A stretch of 64,000 nt of DNA from Mucilaginibacter lappiensis (GCF_900155965.1 NZ_FTMG01000001.1:1-64000), one strand, 5' to 3'; counted from the stretch's first letter, positions 8,122 through 17,559 are shown. The notes: a model not told the origin generated them from the sequence alone. Numbers and translations: made by a program.

Positions 8122-8811
8122 TTACTGATTTTTCAGAAGCTGATCTACCAATGTCGGTACACCAACAGTAGCCTTCTCCTGTATTTTGATCAGTTGGCCG
8201 CGTACACCTACATCTGGTATCTTAGGGTCGATAATATACCTGGGGATCTCCGGTCTTACATAGCTGATCAGTCCGGCGGCTGGGTATACCGCTAAAGACG
8301 AGCCTACAAGCATAAAAATGTCCGCATCGGCACAAATTTGTGCCGCAGGGCCTATCATGGGCACATCCTCCCCAAACCAAACCACGTGGGCTCTCAGGGG
8401 GGAGCCCAATTCACATACTTCATCCATCCTGATCTCCCAGCCATCAATGGGGTAAGTAAGCTCAGAATTAATACTTGACTGTGAGCGGGTGATAATACCA
8501 TGCAGGTGCATCACGTTGGTTGACCCCGCCCGCTCATGCAGATCATCGATATTTTGGGTGATGATGGTAACCTGGTATTTCTCTTCGAGCTGTGCCAAAG
8601 CGTAATGAGCGGCATTAGGCTTAGCTTCCAGTACCGATTTGCGGCGCTCGTTATAAAACTGCTGTACCATGGCCGGGTTACGCTGCCATGCCTGCGGCGT
8701 AGCCACATCTTCTATATTGTAACCTTCCCACAGCCCATCGCTGTCTCTGAAGGTCTTTAAACCGCTCTCGGCGCTTATGCCAGCACCTGTTAGCACAACC
8801 AGTTTTTTCAT
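8122..8811 (-). CDS. NAD-dependent protein deacylase, class III sirtuin
   Basis: A 229-aa sirtuin that removes acyl groups from lysine using NAD. GAGISAESG is at 9-17, TQNIDDLHERAG at 85-96, and the catalytic histidine is in LHG at about 104. Y53 and R56 (FYNERR) match the tyrosine/arginine pair that SIRT5 and CobB use to bind succinyl or malonyl lysine, so desuccinylase activity is plausible. The usual four zinc cysteines are not there: only one Cys (about 133) is left where two CxxC pairs are expected, a state seen in some bacterial sirtuins. A terminator separates it from the DUF6580 gene upstream, so co-transcription with the B12 genes is uncertain. Confidence 0.88.
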   Translation of the reverse strand: MKKLVVLTGAGISAESGLKTFRDSDGLWEGYNIEDVATPQAWQRNPAMVQQFYNERRKSVLEAKPNAAHYALAQLEEKYQVTIITQNIDDLHERAGSTNVMHLHGIITRSQSSINSELTYPIDGWEIRMDEVCELGSPLRAHVVWFGEDVPMIGPAAQICADADIFMLVGSSLAVYPAAGLISYVRPEIPRYIIDPKIPDVGVRGQLIKIQEKATVGVPTLVDQLLKNQ

Positions 8812-8832
8812 TCGTGTCTATTATTTATCCAT

Positions 8833-8868
8833 AAAAAAAGCGACCTGCTTTAGTGGCAAATCGCTTTT
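8833..8868 (-). terminator. intrinsic terminator after the DUF6580 gene
   Basis: On the minus strand AAAAGCGA (from 8868) pairs with TCGCTTTT (to 8836), followed by a run of T. It lies 18 nt past the DUF6580 stop, in the gap before the sirtuin gene. Confidence 0.65.
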
Positions 8869-8886
8869 CTATATTTTGGAGTTAGC

Positions 8887-9450
8887 TTAAAGTGCCAATT
8901 GTTTTTTTGAGCGAAGAGAGCTGTATTTGGTTTTGGCCAATTCAAAACCACCAAACAAAATAAACCCAAACACTAAATTACCGTAGATCATGTTATACTC
9001 AAACGGAATAGCATTTACTAAGGATGTACGATAACCCGCTAAAGTGTGCGGATACAATGTACCGGGTAAATCGGTCAGCAACCAATGGATCAATACAGAA
9101 GCTACTGAAGCTAAAACCACGTTCAATACATTTACTTTTTTGATCAGACTACCTACTAGGATCATTAAAATAAAGGCCAAGTATGTCCACTGGGCACCGC
9201 TATACCATAAAGTTAATTTATGGAAATAGAAGTAATTCAGGATAATGTCTGTACCAAACAGGGCCAATAATACAGTAACGTAGCTTTTCCATTTATCGGC
9301 AAAATACACACCGCCAAATATAGCAATGGCCCCTACCGGGTTAAAATTGCTCAGTTCTTTATATTTAAAAGCCAGCAACCTGAAAGCAGCTGCCACCACA
9401 ATCATCAGTATCAATACGATGTTGCGGGTTGTATTATCCTTTGAGTTCAT
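8887..9450 (-). CDS. DUF6580-type membrane protein, possible B12-linked transporter
   Basis: A 187-aa polytopic membrane protein with about five to six hydrophobic segments; FNPVGAIAIFGGVYFADKW and GTDIILNY in the N-terminal half are characteristic. An in-frame extension of 47 codons upstream runs into the TonB receptor 3' end and does not look like protein, so I use the ATG at 9450 (MNSKDN). It resembles small substrate-binding membrane subunits of transporters (ECF S-component-like), which is inference. The gene lies 52 nt downstream of the BtuB-like receptor, which is under a cobalamin riboswitch, so a role in moving cobalamin or a precursor over the inner membrane is likely. Confidence 0.72.
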   Translation of the reverse strand: MNSKDNTTRNIVLILMIVVAAAFRLLAFKYKELSNFNPVGAIAIFGGVYFADKWKSYVTVLLALFGTDIILNYFYFHKLTLWYSGAQWTYLAFILMILVGSLIKKVNVLNVVLASVASVLIHWLLTDLPGTLYPHTLAGYRTSLVNAIPFEYNMIYGNLVFGFILFGGFELAKTKYSSLRSKKQLAL

Positions 9451-9502
9451 GATCAAAATTTGTGCGGTAAAATTACTTATAAATGTATTAAATAAAAAGC
9501 CG

Positions 9503-11437
9503 CTAATTAAACTGGTATTTTGCCCCCAGCATAAAATTGATGCCCATAGTATTGTAACCCAACCAATCGGTATATTTTTGATCCAATACATTGTTTAGGT
9601 CTCCAAATACACGCAGGTTCCTGGTTGCTTTCAGCTCCAAATGCAGATCGGCCAGGTTATAGTGTTTTAGGGTAACTATAGTAGAAGGATAAGTTGCGAA
9701 GTTTTGATCGGTACGGTTACCTGTGTATTTATAGTTTACGCCAAAGGAAAAATCGTCAATAACCTGATAAGTAAAATTAAGTCCGAATGTACTTTTTGGT
9801 CTACGGTAAAGATTGGCCGTCTGTAAACCTTTTTCATCTGTTAACTTACCGGTTACATAAGTATAATAGGCCGAAGCAGTTAGTTTACTGGAGTGATAAT
9901 TCAATTCGCTCTCAAAGCCTTTATCTTTCTGAAACTGACCATTTTGATAAACTCCGTAAGGAGAAACAGATAAATTGGCAAAATAGATCACATCCTTAGC
10001 GTTGCGTTTATAAAACTGGGTATTGAACGTCAGGGTATTTTTAATAATCTCCCAGTCGAATCCAGCTTCATATGATGTGGTGGTTTCGGGCTTTAAGCCG
10101 CCATTGCCATATTGTGAGTATAATTGGTATAAAGACGGCGACTTATAGGCAGAGGCTATTGTTCCGAATACTTTAAATTGGTCGGCCAGAAACAAGGATG
10201 GGTTGATGGTATAGGTGAAATTATCGCCATAAGTACTGTGGTGATTATAGCGCCCCCCCAGTTCCATGTGGAAAATATCATCCTTAAAAAACAAAGAAGT
10301 ATAAGCGCTGAATATGTTATTATTCCTATCTTTTATGATATCCGGATCACCTGTAGGTAAAAACAAGCTGTACTGATTAGTATTACTGTATTTAAAGCTT
10401 GTACCGCTGGTTATATCAAAATATTTCCCTAATGCGTAATTTAAAATAGCCTCGGCATTGCTAATCTTACCTCTGTTTTTTGTTACCTGGTAGCCACTAT
10501 TATTATCCGTCGGCAAATTATTAAAGTTGTTCCAAACATCATTTTGAGATAAGTTAACAACTAACGCTCCTGCAGGTAATATTAATTTAGCTCCTAAGCC
10601 ACCGAATAGAAATGTATTATTGTAGGTGTAATTTTGATCATCGGTGAATGCTCCATAGGGTAGGTTTCCAGATGTATAACTTGTTTGGAGGTTTCCGTTC
10701 AGGCTAAAATTCTTTGAAACCGCCTGACTGATATTTACACTGGCAGAGCGCTGATGAAAGCCATCTTTTTTAAAATTACCCTTTCCTGTTGTATCTGTTG
10801 CAGCAGCAAAACCCCTGGAATCGGAATTGGATATATTAACAGCCACTCCCGTTTTATCTACGGTTCCATTTAAAGAGGCTGACTCTTTGAAGGTATTATA
10901 ACTACCACCCATTAGCTGCAGGCTACCTTTAAGTCCTTGCCCCTTTCCTTTTTTGGTAATGATATTAATAACACCGGCTACCGCGTCCGAACCATACAGG
11001 GTTGATCCGCTTCCCTTTAAAATCTCAATGTGATCTATCATATCCAATGAAAAAGCATTGAGATCATAACTACCATCTATAGCAGAGGCGTTGTTAACCG
11101 GAAAGCCATCAATCAATATGAGTGTATTTCCGGTTGAGGCGCCACGCAGATAAATTGAGGTAGCGATACCCGGTGCATTCTGAGCTCCAGAAAATGTTAG
11201 CCCCGGAACGGTATTTAGTAACTGAGGTAAGGTTTTTCCTTGCGAACGATTGATCTGCTCGGCAGAGATCACCGTAACTACCCTACCAATATCGGATAGC
11301 TTTTTTGGTGAGCGTGTGGCTGTAACCACTACGTTATTTAGCAAACGTGTAGTATCCTGTGCCTGTACAGTAGCTGCCAATAAAGTGATATGCAATAACC
11401 CAATTCCTAAAATACTTTTAAAGTAAATTTTCTCCAT
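9503..11437 (-). CDS. btuB: TonB-dependent outer membrane receptor, BtuB-like (cobalamin uptake)
   Basis: 644-aa outer membrane beta-barrel. A signal peptide covers about residues 1-26 (ending VQAQ). A TonB-box-like NNVVVTATRSPKKL follows, then the plug domain with LLNTVPGL, IYLRGASTGNTLILIDGFPVN and EILKGSGSTLYGSDAVAGVINIITKKG, then the barrel, ending in the terminal aromatic-polar pattern GAKYQFN. Plug and length match BtuB/CirA-type receptors; there is no CarboxypepD-like or STN extension. A B12 riboswitch with its own promoter lies directly upstream (11586-11799), which gives the substrate. First gene of the locus, followed by the DUF6580 gene. Confidence 0.88.
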   Translation of the reverse strand: MEKIYFKSILGIGLLHITLLAATVQAQDTTRLLNNVVVTATRSPKKLSDIGRVVTVISAEQINRSQGKTLPQLLNTVPGLTFSGAQNAPGIATSIYLRGASTGNTLILIDGFPVNNASAIDGSYDLNAFSLDMIDHIEILKGSGSTLYGSDAVAGVINIITKKGKGQGLKGSLQLMGGSYNTFKESASLNGTVDKTGVAVNISNSDSRGFAAATDTTGKGNFKKDGFHQRSASVNISQAVSKNFSLNGNLQTSYTSGNLPYGAFTDDQNYTYNNTFLFGGLGAKLILPAGALVVNLSQNDVWNNFNNLPTDNNSGYQVTKNRGKISNAEAILNYALGKYFDITSGTSFKYSNTNQYSLFLPTGDPDIIKDRNNNIFSAYTSLFFKDDIFHMELGGRYNHHSTYGDNFTYTINPSLFLADQFKVFGTIASAYKSPSLYQLYSQYGNGGLKPETTTSYEAGFDWEIIKNTLTFNTQFYKRNAKDVIYFANLSVSPYGVYQNGQFQKDKGFESELNYHSSKLTASAYYTYVTGKLTDEKGLQTANLYRRPKSTFGLNFTYQVIDDFSFGVNYKYTGNRTDQNFATYPSTIVTLKHYNLADLHLELKATRNLRVFGDLNNVLDQKYTDWLGYNTMGINFMLGAKYQFN

Positions 11438-11585
11438 ATAACCTGATGTAATAATTAAATAATGCTTCTTATCTAAACTTACATTATACCATAACTATCA
11501 AATCAGTCAAATGAAAACACGCTAAACGAAGAGCATTTACATTCAAGCTTCAATCCCCGAAAGCTATGAATAATATAAGTGCCTG

Positions 11586-11766
11586 GGCAGGTATTCTGAC
11601 TTGCTCCCACGTTGTCCTGCCTTCCCGCCCCTTTTTCATTTCATGGGACAGTGACAATAAGAATGAACAATGGTTAAAGAGCTTACAGCTGCGGGACAGT
11701 TACGGATTCTTCACCGTATTCCCTTTAATTCATTTACGGTCATAAACCATATGAAACCTAAAGCGC
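11586..11766 (-). promoter_or_regulatory. cobalamin riboswitch
   Basis: Minus-strand RNA with the B12-element landmarks in order: TTTAGGTTTC near the 5' end, AAGGGAATACGGTGAAGA with ATCCGTAACTGTCCCGC and AGCTGTAAGC (the B12 box core), then the 3' GTCAGAATACCTGCC. It ends about 150 nt before the BtuB-like start; the expression platform there is not a clear terminator, so control of translation start is possible. Binding of adenosylcobalamin or a related form would lower expression. Confidence 0.92.
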
Positions 11767-11768
11767 AA

Positions 11769-11799
11769 CAAAATTAGGATAAGTATTAACAACCACAAA
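11769..11799 (-). promoter_or_regulatory. promoter of the cobalamin operon (TTTG-19-TAATTTTG)
   Basis: TTTG at 11799-11796 and TAATTTTG at 11776-11769, 19 nt apart, fit the Bacteroidota -33/-7 consensus. The predicted start falls right at the 5' edge of the B12 riboswitch. Confidence 0.75.
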
Positions 11800-11820
11800 G
11801 TAACAATTTGTATATTTATA

Positions 11821-13083
11821 ATGATGAAATTGTACGCTACACTTCTGTTATTCATAATCACTGTTACTCCCTGCTTTGCCCAGCAACCTGATACGGTTTT
11901 CTTAAAAGGGCTTTTACAAAGTCATCCGGAGCTATTTAGTGGAATACTGAATCATCCTACCCAAAACGAGGTGCAAATACTCTATACACAGATCGACCGG
12001 GATAAAAATAACGTACCACACTTTAAATCGTACAGTTATCATTTAAATGCTCAGCATTATTTTTACCCTGCAAGCACGGTTAAATTACCAACAGCCCTTT
12101 TTTCACTTGAAAAACTGCATGAGTTGCATATAAAAGGATTGACCCGGGAATCCGTAATGATCACCGACAGCGCCTTTGCCAAACAAACCAGGGTAAAAAC
12201 CGACACCTCCTCGGCAAACGGATTGCCTAGTATTGAGAATTATATCAAAAAGATATTGCTGGTGAGCGATAATGACGCTTTCAATCGTTTGTATGAATTT
12301 GTTGGCCGCGAGGAAATCAATCGTAAACTAAAAAAATATCAGCTATATCATACCAGAATTGTGGGCCGACTGGCTGTGGGCGATGCCGGTGAAACCACCA
12401 GACATACTAACCCAATCACTTTTTACAATGGGAGCAAGGTGGTTTATCTCAAAAAAGCTTTATATGATAGCTTGAATTACCCTATGTATCTGGATAATAT
12501 GATCATGGGTAAAGCTTATCTGGACAGCAGTGACCGCCTGGTAAATAAGCCCTTTAATCTGAGCGAAAAAAATGTATACTCTATTGCCGATCAACAACAG
12601 GTTTTAAAAAGATTGCTTTTCCCGCAATTATTTCCAGTAAATCAACGGTACAACCTTACTCCTGCAGATTACGCTTTTATATATCACTACATGAGTACAT
12701 TCCCTACCGAAAACATAAAACCAACTTATACCCGACCAGCATATTTCCCTGCGTACTGCAAGTTCTTATACTACGGTGGCGACAGCACAGCCACAATCGA
12801 ACCTAACATCAGGATATTTAACAAAGTGGGTGACAGTTACGGATACGACATTGATAACGCCTATATTGTCGACTTTAAAAATAAGGTAGAGTTTTTACTT
12901 ACCGCAGTGGTACAATCAAATGAGGATGGGGTTTACAACGATAATAAATATGAATATGCTACAGTTTGCCTGCCATTCTTAAAAAATCTGGGACGTGTGA
13001 TTTATCAATATGAATTGAAAAGACCTAAAAAGCATCGACCAAATTTAACTCAGTTTAAATTTAATTACCTTCCGGTAAAATAA
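11821..13083 (+). CDS. secreted serine hydrolase, class A beta-lactamase-like
   Basis: 420 aa with a signal peptide ending near residue 20 (PCFA-QQ). The Ser-x-x-Lys tetrad STVK is at 85-88, in a YPASTVKLPTALF context, and SDN follows at 149-151, as in class A beta-lactamases and the Beta-lactamase2 family. A clear KTG triad is not obvious; NKVGDSYG near residue 341 may take that place. The product is longer than true lactamases, so a general periplasmic serine hydrolase or peptidase is more likely than drug resistance. Single gene, divergent from the cobalamin operon. Confidence 0.75.
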   Translation: MMKLYATLLLFIITVTPCFAQQPDTVFLKGLLQSHPELFSGILNHPTQNEVQILYTQIDRDKNNVPHFKSYSYHLNAQHYFYPASTVKLPTALFSLEKLHELHIKGLTRESVMITDSAFAKQTRVKTDTSSANGLPSIENYIKKILLVSDNDAFNRLYEFVGREEINRKLKKYQLYHTRIVGRLAVGDAGETTRHTNPITFYNGSKVVYLKKALYDSLNYPMYLDNMIMGKAYLDSSDRLVNKPFNLSEKNVYSIADQQQVLKRLLFPQLFPVNQRYNLTPADYAFIYHYMSTFPTENIKPTYTRPAYFPAYCKFLYYGGDSTATIEPNIRIFNKVGDSYGYDIDNAYIVDFKNKVEFLLTAVVQSNEDGVYNDNKYEYATVCLPFLKNLGRVIYQYELKRPKKHRPNLTQFKFNYLPVK

Positions 13084-13148
13084 CTTCATTTAAAAAAAAC
13101 TTAGATTGCAGTGTACTGTTTAAATTCTACAACCGTTTAAACAATACT

Positions 13149-13883
13149 ATGGCTACTACAATTGTAAAATATACTGATAATTTTCCTGTACTTTACGGCG
13201 ACGATCGCATAAACCTGAAATGGCCCGAGCGTTATACTTCCATTATCGGTGGTCTAAAATTGGGCCTATCTGGCTTCAGAAACATCTTTTCCAACCCGTT
13301 AACCAGTGTTATTAAATTGGGCGCTGGTGGTTACCTGCTAAACCGTGGCATTACAGGTCATTGCGAATTGTATAAACGCATAGGCAAACTTTCAACCAAC
13401 CCGGTTAATATCAACATCCGGTCTTCATTTACAGTAAACAAGCCCAGGCACAAGGTATATGATTTTTGGCGTAAGTTGGATAATTTACCCCTGTTCATGA
13501 AACACCTGGAAAGTGTGGAAACCATAGACCCCACCTACTCCTATTGGGTTTTAAAGCTTCCTGCTGGTGTGGCAACTGTGAGTTGGCATGCCGAAATTGT
13601 AAAGGACGAACCCAATGAAATGATTGGCTGGAGCTCTCTACCCGACTCTATGATCAACAATGCTGGTAAAGTGCGTTTTCAGGATACACTGAATGGTGCG
13701 GGTACTATTGTTGACATTGTGATCAGTTATCAGCCCCCGGCAGGTGGACTGGGTACCGGTGTGGCTAAGTTACTAAATCCGGTATTTAAAAGAATGGTTG
13801 ATAAGGATGTACAAAACTTTAAACAGTATATGGATATTGATAACGATAGCGAAGAATTTACACCAACGGTGATTATACTTTGA
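13149..13883 (+). CDS. DUF2892-like membrane segment plus SRPBCC (polyketide cyclase/START) domain protein
   Basis: 244 aa in two parts. Residues about 30-80 hold a short glycine-rich hydrophobic region (GGLKLGLSGFRNIF, LGAGGYLLNRGITGHCELY) like YgaP/DUF2892 proteins. Residues 90-240 form an SRPBCC domain (SSFTVNKPRHKVYDFWRKLDNLPLFMKHLESV, IGWSSLPDSMINNAGKVRF), which usually binds a hydrophobic ligand. Bacteroidota genomes carry many such proteins, often stress-linked; the ligand is unknown. A shared terminator separates it from convergent rplT. Confidence 0.78.
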   Translation: MATTIVKYTDNFPVLYGDDRINLKWPERYTSIIGGLKLGLSGFRNIFSNPLTSVIKLGAGGYLLNRGITGHCELYKRIGKLSTNPVNINIRSSFTVNKPRHKVYDFWRKLDNLPLFMKHLESVETIDPTYSYWVLKLPAGVATVSWHAEIVKDEPNEMIGWSSLPDSMINNAGKVRFQDTLNGAGTIVDIVISYQPPAGGLGTGVAKLLNPVFKRMVDKDVQNFKQYMDIDNDSEEFTPTVIIL

Positions 13884-13892
13884 TCAGATACC

Positions 13893-13932
13893 AAACAAAA
13901 TAGGCAGCGAATTGCGGCCTATTTTGTTTTAT
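13893..13932. terminator. bidirectional terminator between the SRPBCC gene and rplT
   Basis: AAACAAAATAGGC (13893-13905) pairs with GCCTATTTTGTTT (13917-13929); A-rich and T-rich flanks allow use in both directions for the convergent genes. Confidence 0.8.
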
Positions 13933-13959
13933 TAAGATACTAATTGCAAGTATCTTATA

Positions 13960-14304
13960 TTATTTTACTGCATCAATTACGGCTTTGAAAGCATCAGGAT
14001 GATTCATTGCTAAATCAGCTAATACTTTACGGTTTAAACCGATTTCTTTTGCTGCTAATTTACCTATTAATTGAGAGTAAGAAATTCCGTGCTGACGGGC
14101 ACCTGCGTTAATACGCTGTATCCATAAAGCTCTGAACTCTCTTTTCTTGGTCTTACGGTCACGGTAAGCGTACTGTAAACCTTTTTCAACTGTGTTTTTT
14201 GCAACGGTATAAACCTTGCTACGTGAACCCCAATAACCTTTGGCGAGGTTCATGATCCTTTTCCTGCGTCTTCTCGACGCTACTGCGTTAACTGAACGTG
14301 GCAT
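13960..14304 (-). CDS. rplT: 50S ribosomal protein L20
   Basis: 114 aa, normal length for L20, which binds 23S rRNA early in large-subunit assembly. The basic N-terminus [17 protein letters not shown] is followed by [17 protein letters not shown] and [25 protein letters not shown], all family hallmarks. Last gene of the thrS-infC-rpmI-rplT unit, 78 nt after rpmI, the order shared by most bacteria. L20 represses its own operon in some bacteria; no such site was recognised here. Confidence 0.98.
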   Translation of the reverse strand: MPRSVNAVASRRRRKRIMNLAKGYWGSRSKVYTVAKNTVEKGLQYAYRDRKTKKREFRALWIQRINAGARQHGISYSQLIGKLAAKEIGLNRKVLADLAMNHPDAFKAVIDAVK

Positions 14305-14382
14305 CTTGTTTGATTTTGGTAGTGAGTGCCTGTTTTTACAACAGAACTTAAAACTCTAATACCTGGTTAAAAAATTTGTGAA

Positions 14383-14583
14383 TTACTTTCCGATACAAAG
14401 CATACGTTTAACGTTACCCATGTCAGCATTAGATACTAAGCTGGTGTGACCAAGGGCACGTTTACGTTTTGTCGACATCTTGGTTAAGATGTGGCTTTTG
14501 TATGCGTTTTTTCTTGCGATTTTACCGGTTCCAGTAAGCTTAAAACGCTTTTTTGCACTGGAATTGGTTTTCATTTTTGGCAT
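14383..14583 (-). CDS. rpmI: 50S ribosomal protein L35
   Basis: 66 aa, very basic, with the L35 pattern: [22 protein letters not shown] at the start, a [15 protein letters not shown] centre and an end at VKRMLCIGK. Between infC (94 nt upstream) and rplT on the minus strand. Needed for large ribosomal subunit structure. Confidence 0.98.
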   Translation of the reverse strand: MPKMKTNSSAKKRFKLTGTGKIARKNAYKSHILTKMSTKRKRALGHTSLVSNADMGNVKRMLCIGK

Positions 14584-14677
14584 AACTCTATTTATTTGTT
14601 TTTAGATATTAACGTTTCTCAACGTTTTCTTTTTGTTGCTTCTGTGCATTTTAACCTTACACATTAGCTTGTTTTAT

Positions 14678-15244
14678 TTACTTCTTTGCTGCCTTAGGAG
14701 CCAGGGTTAAAAACATCCTTTTTCCTTCCAGCTTTGGTAATTGTTCTACTTTACCATTATCTTCCAGCGCCTGTGCAAAACGCAATAACAGAATTTCACC
14801 CTGTTCTTTGTATACAATGGCACGGCCTTTAAAGTGTACATAGGCTCTCACCTTTTCGCCGGCTTCCAAAAACTTCATGGCATGCTTTAATTTAAACTCA
14901 AAGTCATGATCATCAGTATTCGGTCCGAAACGGATCTCTTTAATAACCGTTTGCTTGGCATTGTTTTTTATCTCTTTCAGTTTTTTCTTCTGTTCGTAAA
15001 TGAACTTATTATAGTCCGTTACTTTACAAACCGGCGGAACCGCATTCGGAGATATTTCAACCAGGTCAAGTTCCTGCTCCTGTGCAATTGCCAGCGCGTC
15101 TCTTAATGAGAAAATACCTTGCTCAACGTTATCGCCTACAAGACGAACTTCCTGAGCCCTGATGAATTGATTAATGTTGTGTTCAGCTTCTTTTTTCTTA
15201 AAAGGAAGCCTTGGTCCTCTATTAAAGGGTTTGTTTAATGCCAA
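14678..15244 (-). CDS. infC: translation initiation factor IF-3 (non-ATG start)
   Basis: 188 aa. The N-domain ([40 protein letters not shown]), basic linker and C-domain ([44 protein letters not shown]) are complete. The only start that gives the family N-terminus is TTG at 15244, one base after the thrS stop; no ATG lies in frame before the conserved part. In E. coli infC begins with AUU and IF-3 limits its own synthesis by rejecting that codon, so a TTG here may serve the same control. Second gene of the unit. Confidence 0.95.
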   Translation of the reverse strand: MALNKPFNRGPRLPFKKKEAEHNINQFIRAQEVRLVGDNVEQGIFSLRDALAIAQEQELDLVEISPNAVPPVCKVTDYNKFIYEQKKKLKEIKNNAKQTVIKEIRFGPNTDDHDFEFKLKHAMKFLEAGEKVRAYVHFKGRAIVYKEQGEILLLRFAQALEDNGKVEQLPKLEGKRMFLTLAPKAAKK

Positions 15245-15245
15245 G

Positions 15246-17171
15246 TTATACTTTTATTTCTTTAGTTATTTGTTCTTTAAAATCTTCTATGCTCATACTT
15301 CCCAAATCACCCTGACCATGTTTCCTTACAGAAACCAATCCTTCGGCAGCTTCTTTTTCACCTACTATCAGCATATAAGGGATCTTTTTGACTTCAGCAT
15401 CACGTATCTTACGCCCTATTTTCTCGTCTCTAAAATCAATCAGCCCGCAAATATCGGAATCTTTTAACACATCAGAAAGTTTTTTTGCATATTCCTCAAA
15501 TTTTTCTGATATGGGTAAAATAATAAACTGCTCTGGTGATAACCAAAGCGGGAAATTACCTGCGCAATGCTCAATCAACACCGCTATAAAACGCTCCAAT
15601 GAACCAAACGGTGCTCTGTGGATCATTACCGGGCGATGTTTCTGATTATCGCTACCTGTATACTCCAGTTCAAAGCGCTCAGGAAGGTTATAATCAACCT
15701 GTATGGTACCCAATTGCCATTTACGGCCCAAGGCATCTTTCACCATAAAATCAAGCTTAGGGCCATAAAAAGCGGCTTCACCCAATTCATGAACGGTGAT
15801 CAAACCTTTTTCTTCGGCGGCTTCAATAATAGCAGATTCTGCTAAAGCCCAGTTTTCGTCTGTACCGATGTATTTACCCTTATTTTCCGGGTCACGCAGA
15901 GACACTTGGGCAGTATAGTTCTCAAAACCCAGGGCCTTGAATACATATAACACCAGGTCGATCACCTTTTTAAACTCTTCCTTCACCTGGTCGGGGCGAC
16001 AAAATAAATGCGCATCATCCTGAGTAAAGCCACGTACACGGGTTAAGCCATGCAGCTCGCCGCTTTGCTCATAACGGTAAACAGTACCAAACTCCGCTAA
16101 ACGTACCGGAAGATCCTTGTATGAGCGGGGTTTGCTTTTGTATATTTCGCAGTGGTGCGGGCAGTTCATCGGTTTTAAAAAGAACTCCTCTCCTTCTTGC
16201 GGTGTTTTTATCGGCTGAAATGAATCGGCGCCATATTTTTCGTAGTGGCCTGAGGTTACATACAGGTTTTTGTGACCGATGTGCGGTGTAATTACCTGCT
16301 CATACCCTGCCCTCACCTGTGCTTTTTGTAAAAAGTTAGTCAGGCGTTCGCGCAAGGCAGCACCTTTCGGTAACCATAATGGCAAGCCCATTCCTACCTT
16401 TTCAGAGAAAGTGAACAGTTCAAGTTCTTTACCCAGCTTGCGGTGATCGCGCTTCTTGGCTTCTTCGATCATGTGCAGGTAATCTGTCAGCTCACTGGCT
16501 TTAGGGAAGGTCACCGCGTAAATGCGTGTAAGCTGTTTACGTGTTTCATCGCCACGCCAGTAAGCACCGGCAACGCTCATCAGTTTAACGGCCTTAATAA
16601 AGCCGGTATTCGGGATATGCGGACCACGGCATAAATCAGTAAAGTTACCTTGTGTATAAAAAGTAATCGAACCATCGGCCAAATCTTTGATCAGATCGAG
16701 CTTATATTCATCGCCTTTTTCGGTAAAATATTCAATCGCATCGGCTTTGCTCACCGGTTTGCGGATATACTCTTCTTTGGTTTTGGCCAGTTCAATGATC
16801 TTATCTTCAATCAGTTTAAATTCGTCCGAAGAAAATTCACGGTCGCCAAAGTCAACATCATAATAGAAACCGGTTTCGATAGCCGGACCGATACCGAATT
16901 TGGTACCCGGGTACAGCGCTTCCAGGGCTTCGGCCATTAAGTGGGCAGATGAGTGCCAGAAAGTCGATTTACCCGAAGTATCGTTCCAGGTTAATAATTT
17001 AACGTGCGCGTCCTGTTCAATGGGGCGGCTGGCATCCCAAACCTGTCCATCAACTTCGGCGGCTAATACGTTACGTGCTAATCCTTCGGAGATCGACAGG
17101 GCGATCTGCAAGGAAGTGATCCCTTTGTCATACTGACGAACGGATCCATCAGGAAGTGTAATACTAATCAT
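15246..17171 (-). CDS. thrS: threonine--tRNA ligase
   Basis: 641-aa class II synthetase with full domain order: TGS domain (1-60), editing domain with HSSAHL at 73-78 and the [10 protein letters not shown] zinc region near 179-188, catalytic core with MNCPHH at 335-340 and [14 protein letters not shown] (motif 2 region), and the C-terminal anticodon-binding domain. Charges tRNA-Thr. Leads the thrS-infC-rpmI-rplT unit. The roughly 380 nt between the predicted start site at 17553 and this ATG contain the second copy of the structured leader, with about 125 further nt before the gene. Confidence 0.98.
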   Translation of the reverse strand: MISITLPDGSVRQYDKGITSLQIALSISEGLARNVLAAEVDGQVWDASRPIEQDAHVKLLTWNDTSGKSTFWHSSAHLMAEALEALYPGTKFGIGPAIETGFYYDVDFGDREFSSDEFKLIEDKIIELAKTKEEYIRKPVSKADAIEYFTEKGDEYKLDLIKDLADGSITFYTQGNFTDLCRGPHIPNTGFIKAVKLMSVAGAYWRGDETRKQLTRIYAVTFPKASELTDYLHMIEEAKKRDHRKLGKELELFTFSEKVGMGLPLWLPKGAALRERLTNFLQKAQVRAGYEQVITPHIGHKNLYVTSGHYEKYGADSFQPIKTPQEGEEFFLKPMNCPHHCEIYKSKPRSYKDLPVRLAEFGTVYRYEQSGELHGLTRVRGFTQDDAHLFCRPDQVKEEFKKVIDLVLYVFKALGFENYTAQVSLRDPENKGKYIGTDENWALAESAIIEAAEEKGLITVHELGEAAFYGPKLDFMVKDALGRKWQLGTIQVDYNLPERFELEYTGSDNQKHRPVMIHRAPFGSLERFIAVLIEHCAGNFPLWLSPEQFIILPISEKFEEYAKKLSDVLKDSDICGLIDFRDEKIGRKIRDAEVKKIPYMLIVGEKEAAEGLVSVRKHGQGDLGSMSIEDFKEQITKEIKV

Positions 17172-17296
17172 CTACAACTATGATTTAAATTTTTATAAAA
17201 TTACGTTTGCCGATCACCTACAAAGTGATCTTTATTTTTGTGGCGCTAAATTAAGATTTTATTTTGATTTAGATTTTTCAAAATCCCATACCTCTT

Positions 17297-17554
17297 TTAA
17301 AAACTTTTTAAACCTTAAATTTTAACACTTTTCTGATCAAAAACAGGATAAAAACGCCTAAAAATTGATTCAAAAACATTGATTTTAACACTTTTTAACA
17401 AATTTTAACACGATTTTGATGCGTTTTAAAAAGTTTAAAAAGTATTAAATAACTGATATTCAAATAACTACATACCAAACAGCCGGTTTTTGGCCTTAAT
17501 TGGGTCTTAACTAAACGGCCCGCTACTCTGATAAATAGAGTAGCGGGCCGTTGT
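17297..17554 (-). ncRNA. structured leader/ncRNA, copy 2, upstream of the thrS operon
   Basis: Minus-strand counterpart of 5558-5816. It starts with a perfect 15-bp stem (17552-17538 with 17528-17514, AACGGCCCGCTACTC) and a 9-nt loop, followed by a conserved purine-rich part. Its 3' half has four TTAAAA words, three of them as GTGTTAAAAT. Homology stops about 125 nt before the thrS ATG. No T-box sequence and no tRNA-like fold with a threonine anticodon was recognised, so it is not a known thrS leader type. Confidence 0.62.
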
Positions 17555-17559
17555 TGACT

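Noticed and set aside
11821..13083. Functional class A beta-lactamase conferring resistance
   Set aside because: STVK and SDN are present, but a clear KTG triad and omega-loop glutamate motif are not; length and sequence fit general secreted serine hydrolases better.
17300..17420. CRISPR-like array from the repeated GTGTTAAAAT words
   Set aside because: Repeats are only about 10 nt, unevenly spaced and conserved together with their spacers between the two copies; no cas genes.
17297..17554. T-box or tRNA-mimic leader for thrS
   Set aside because: No T-box sequence or threonine specifier arrangement, and the same unit precedes an unrelated gene.
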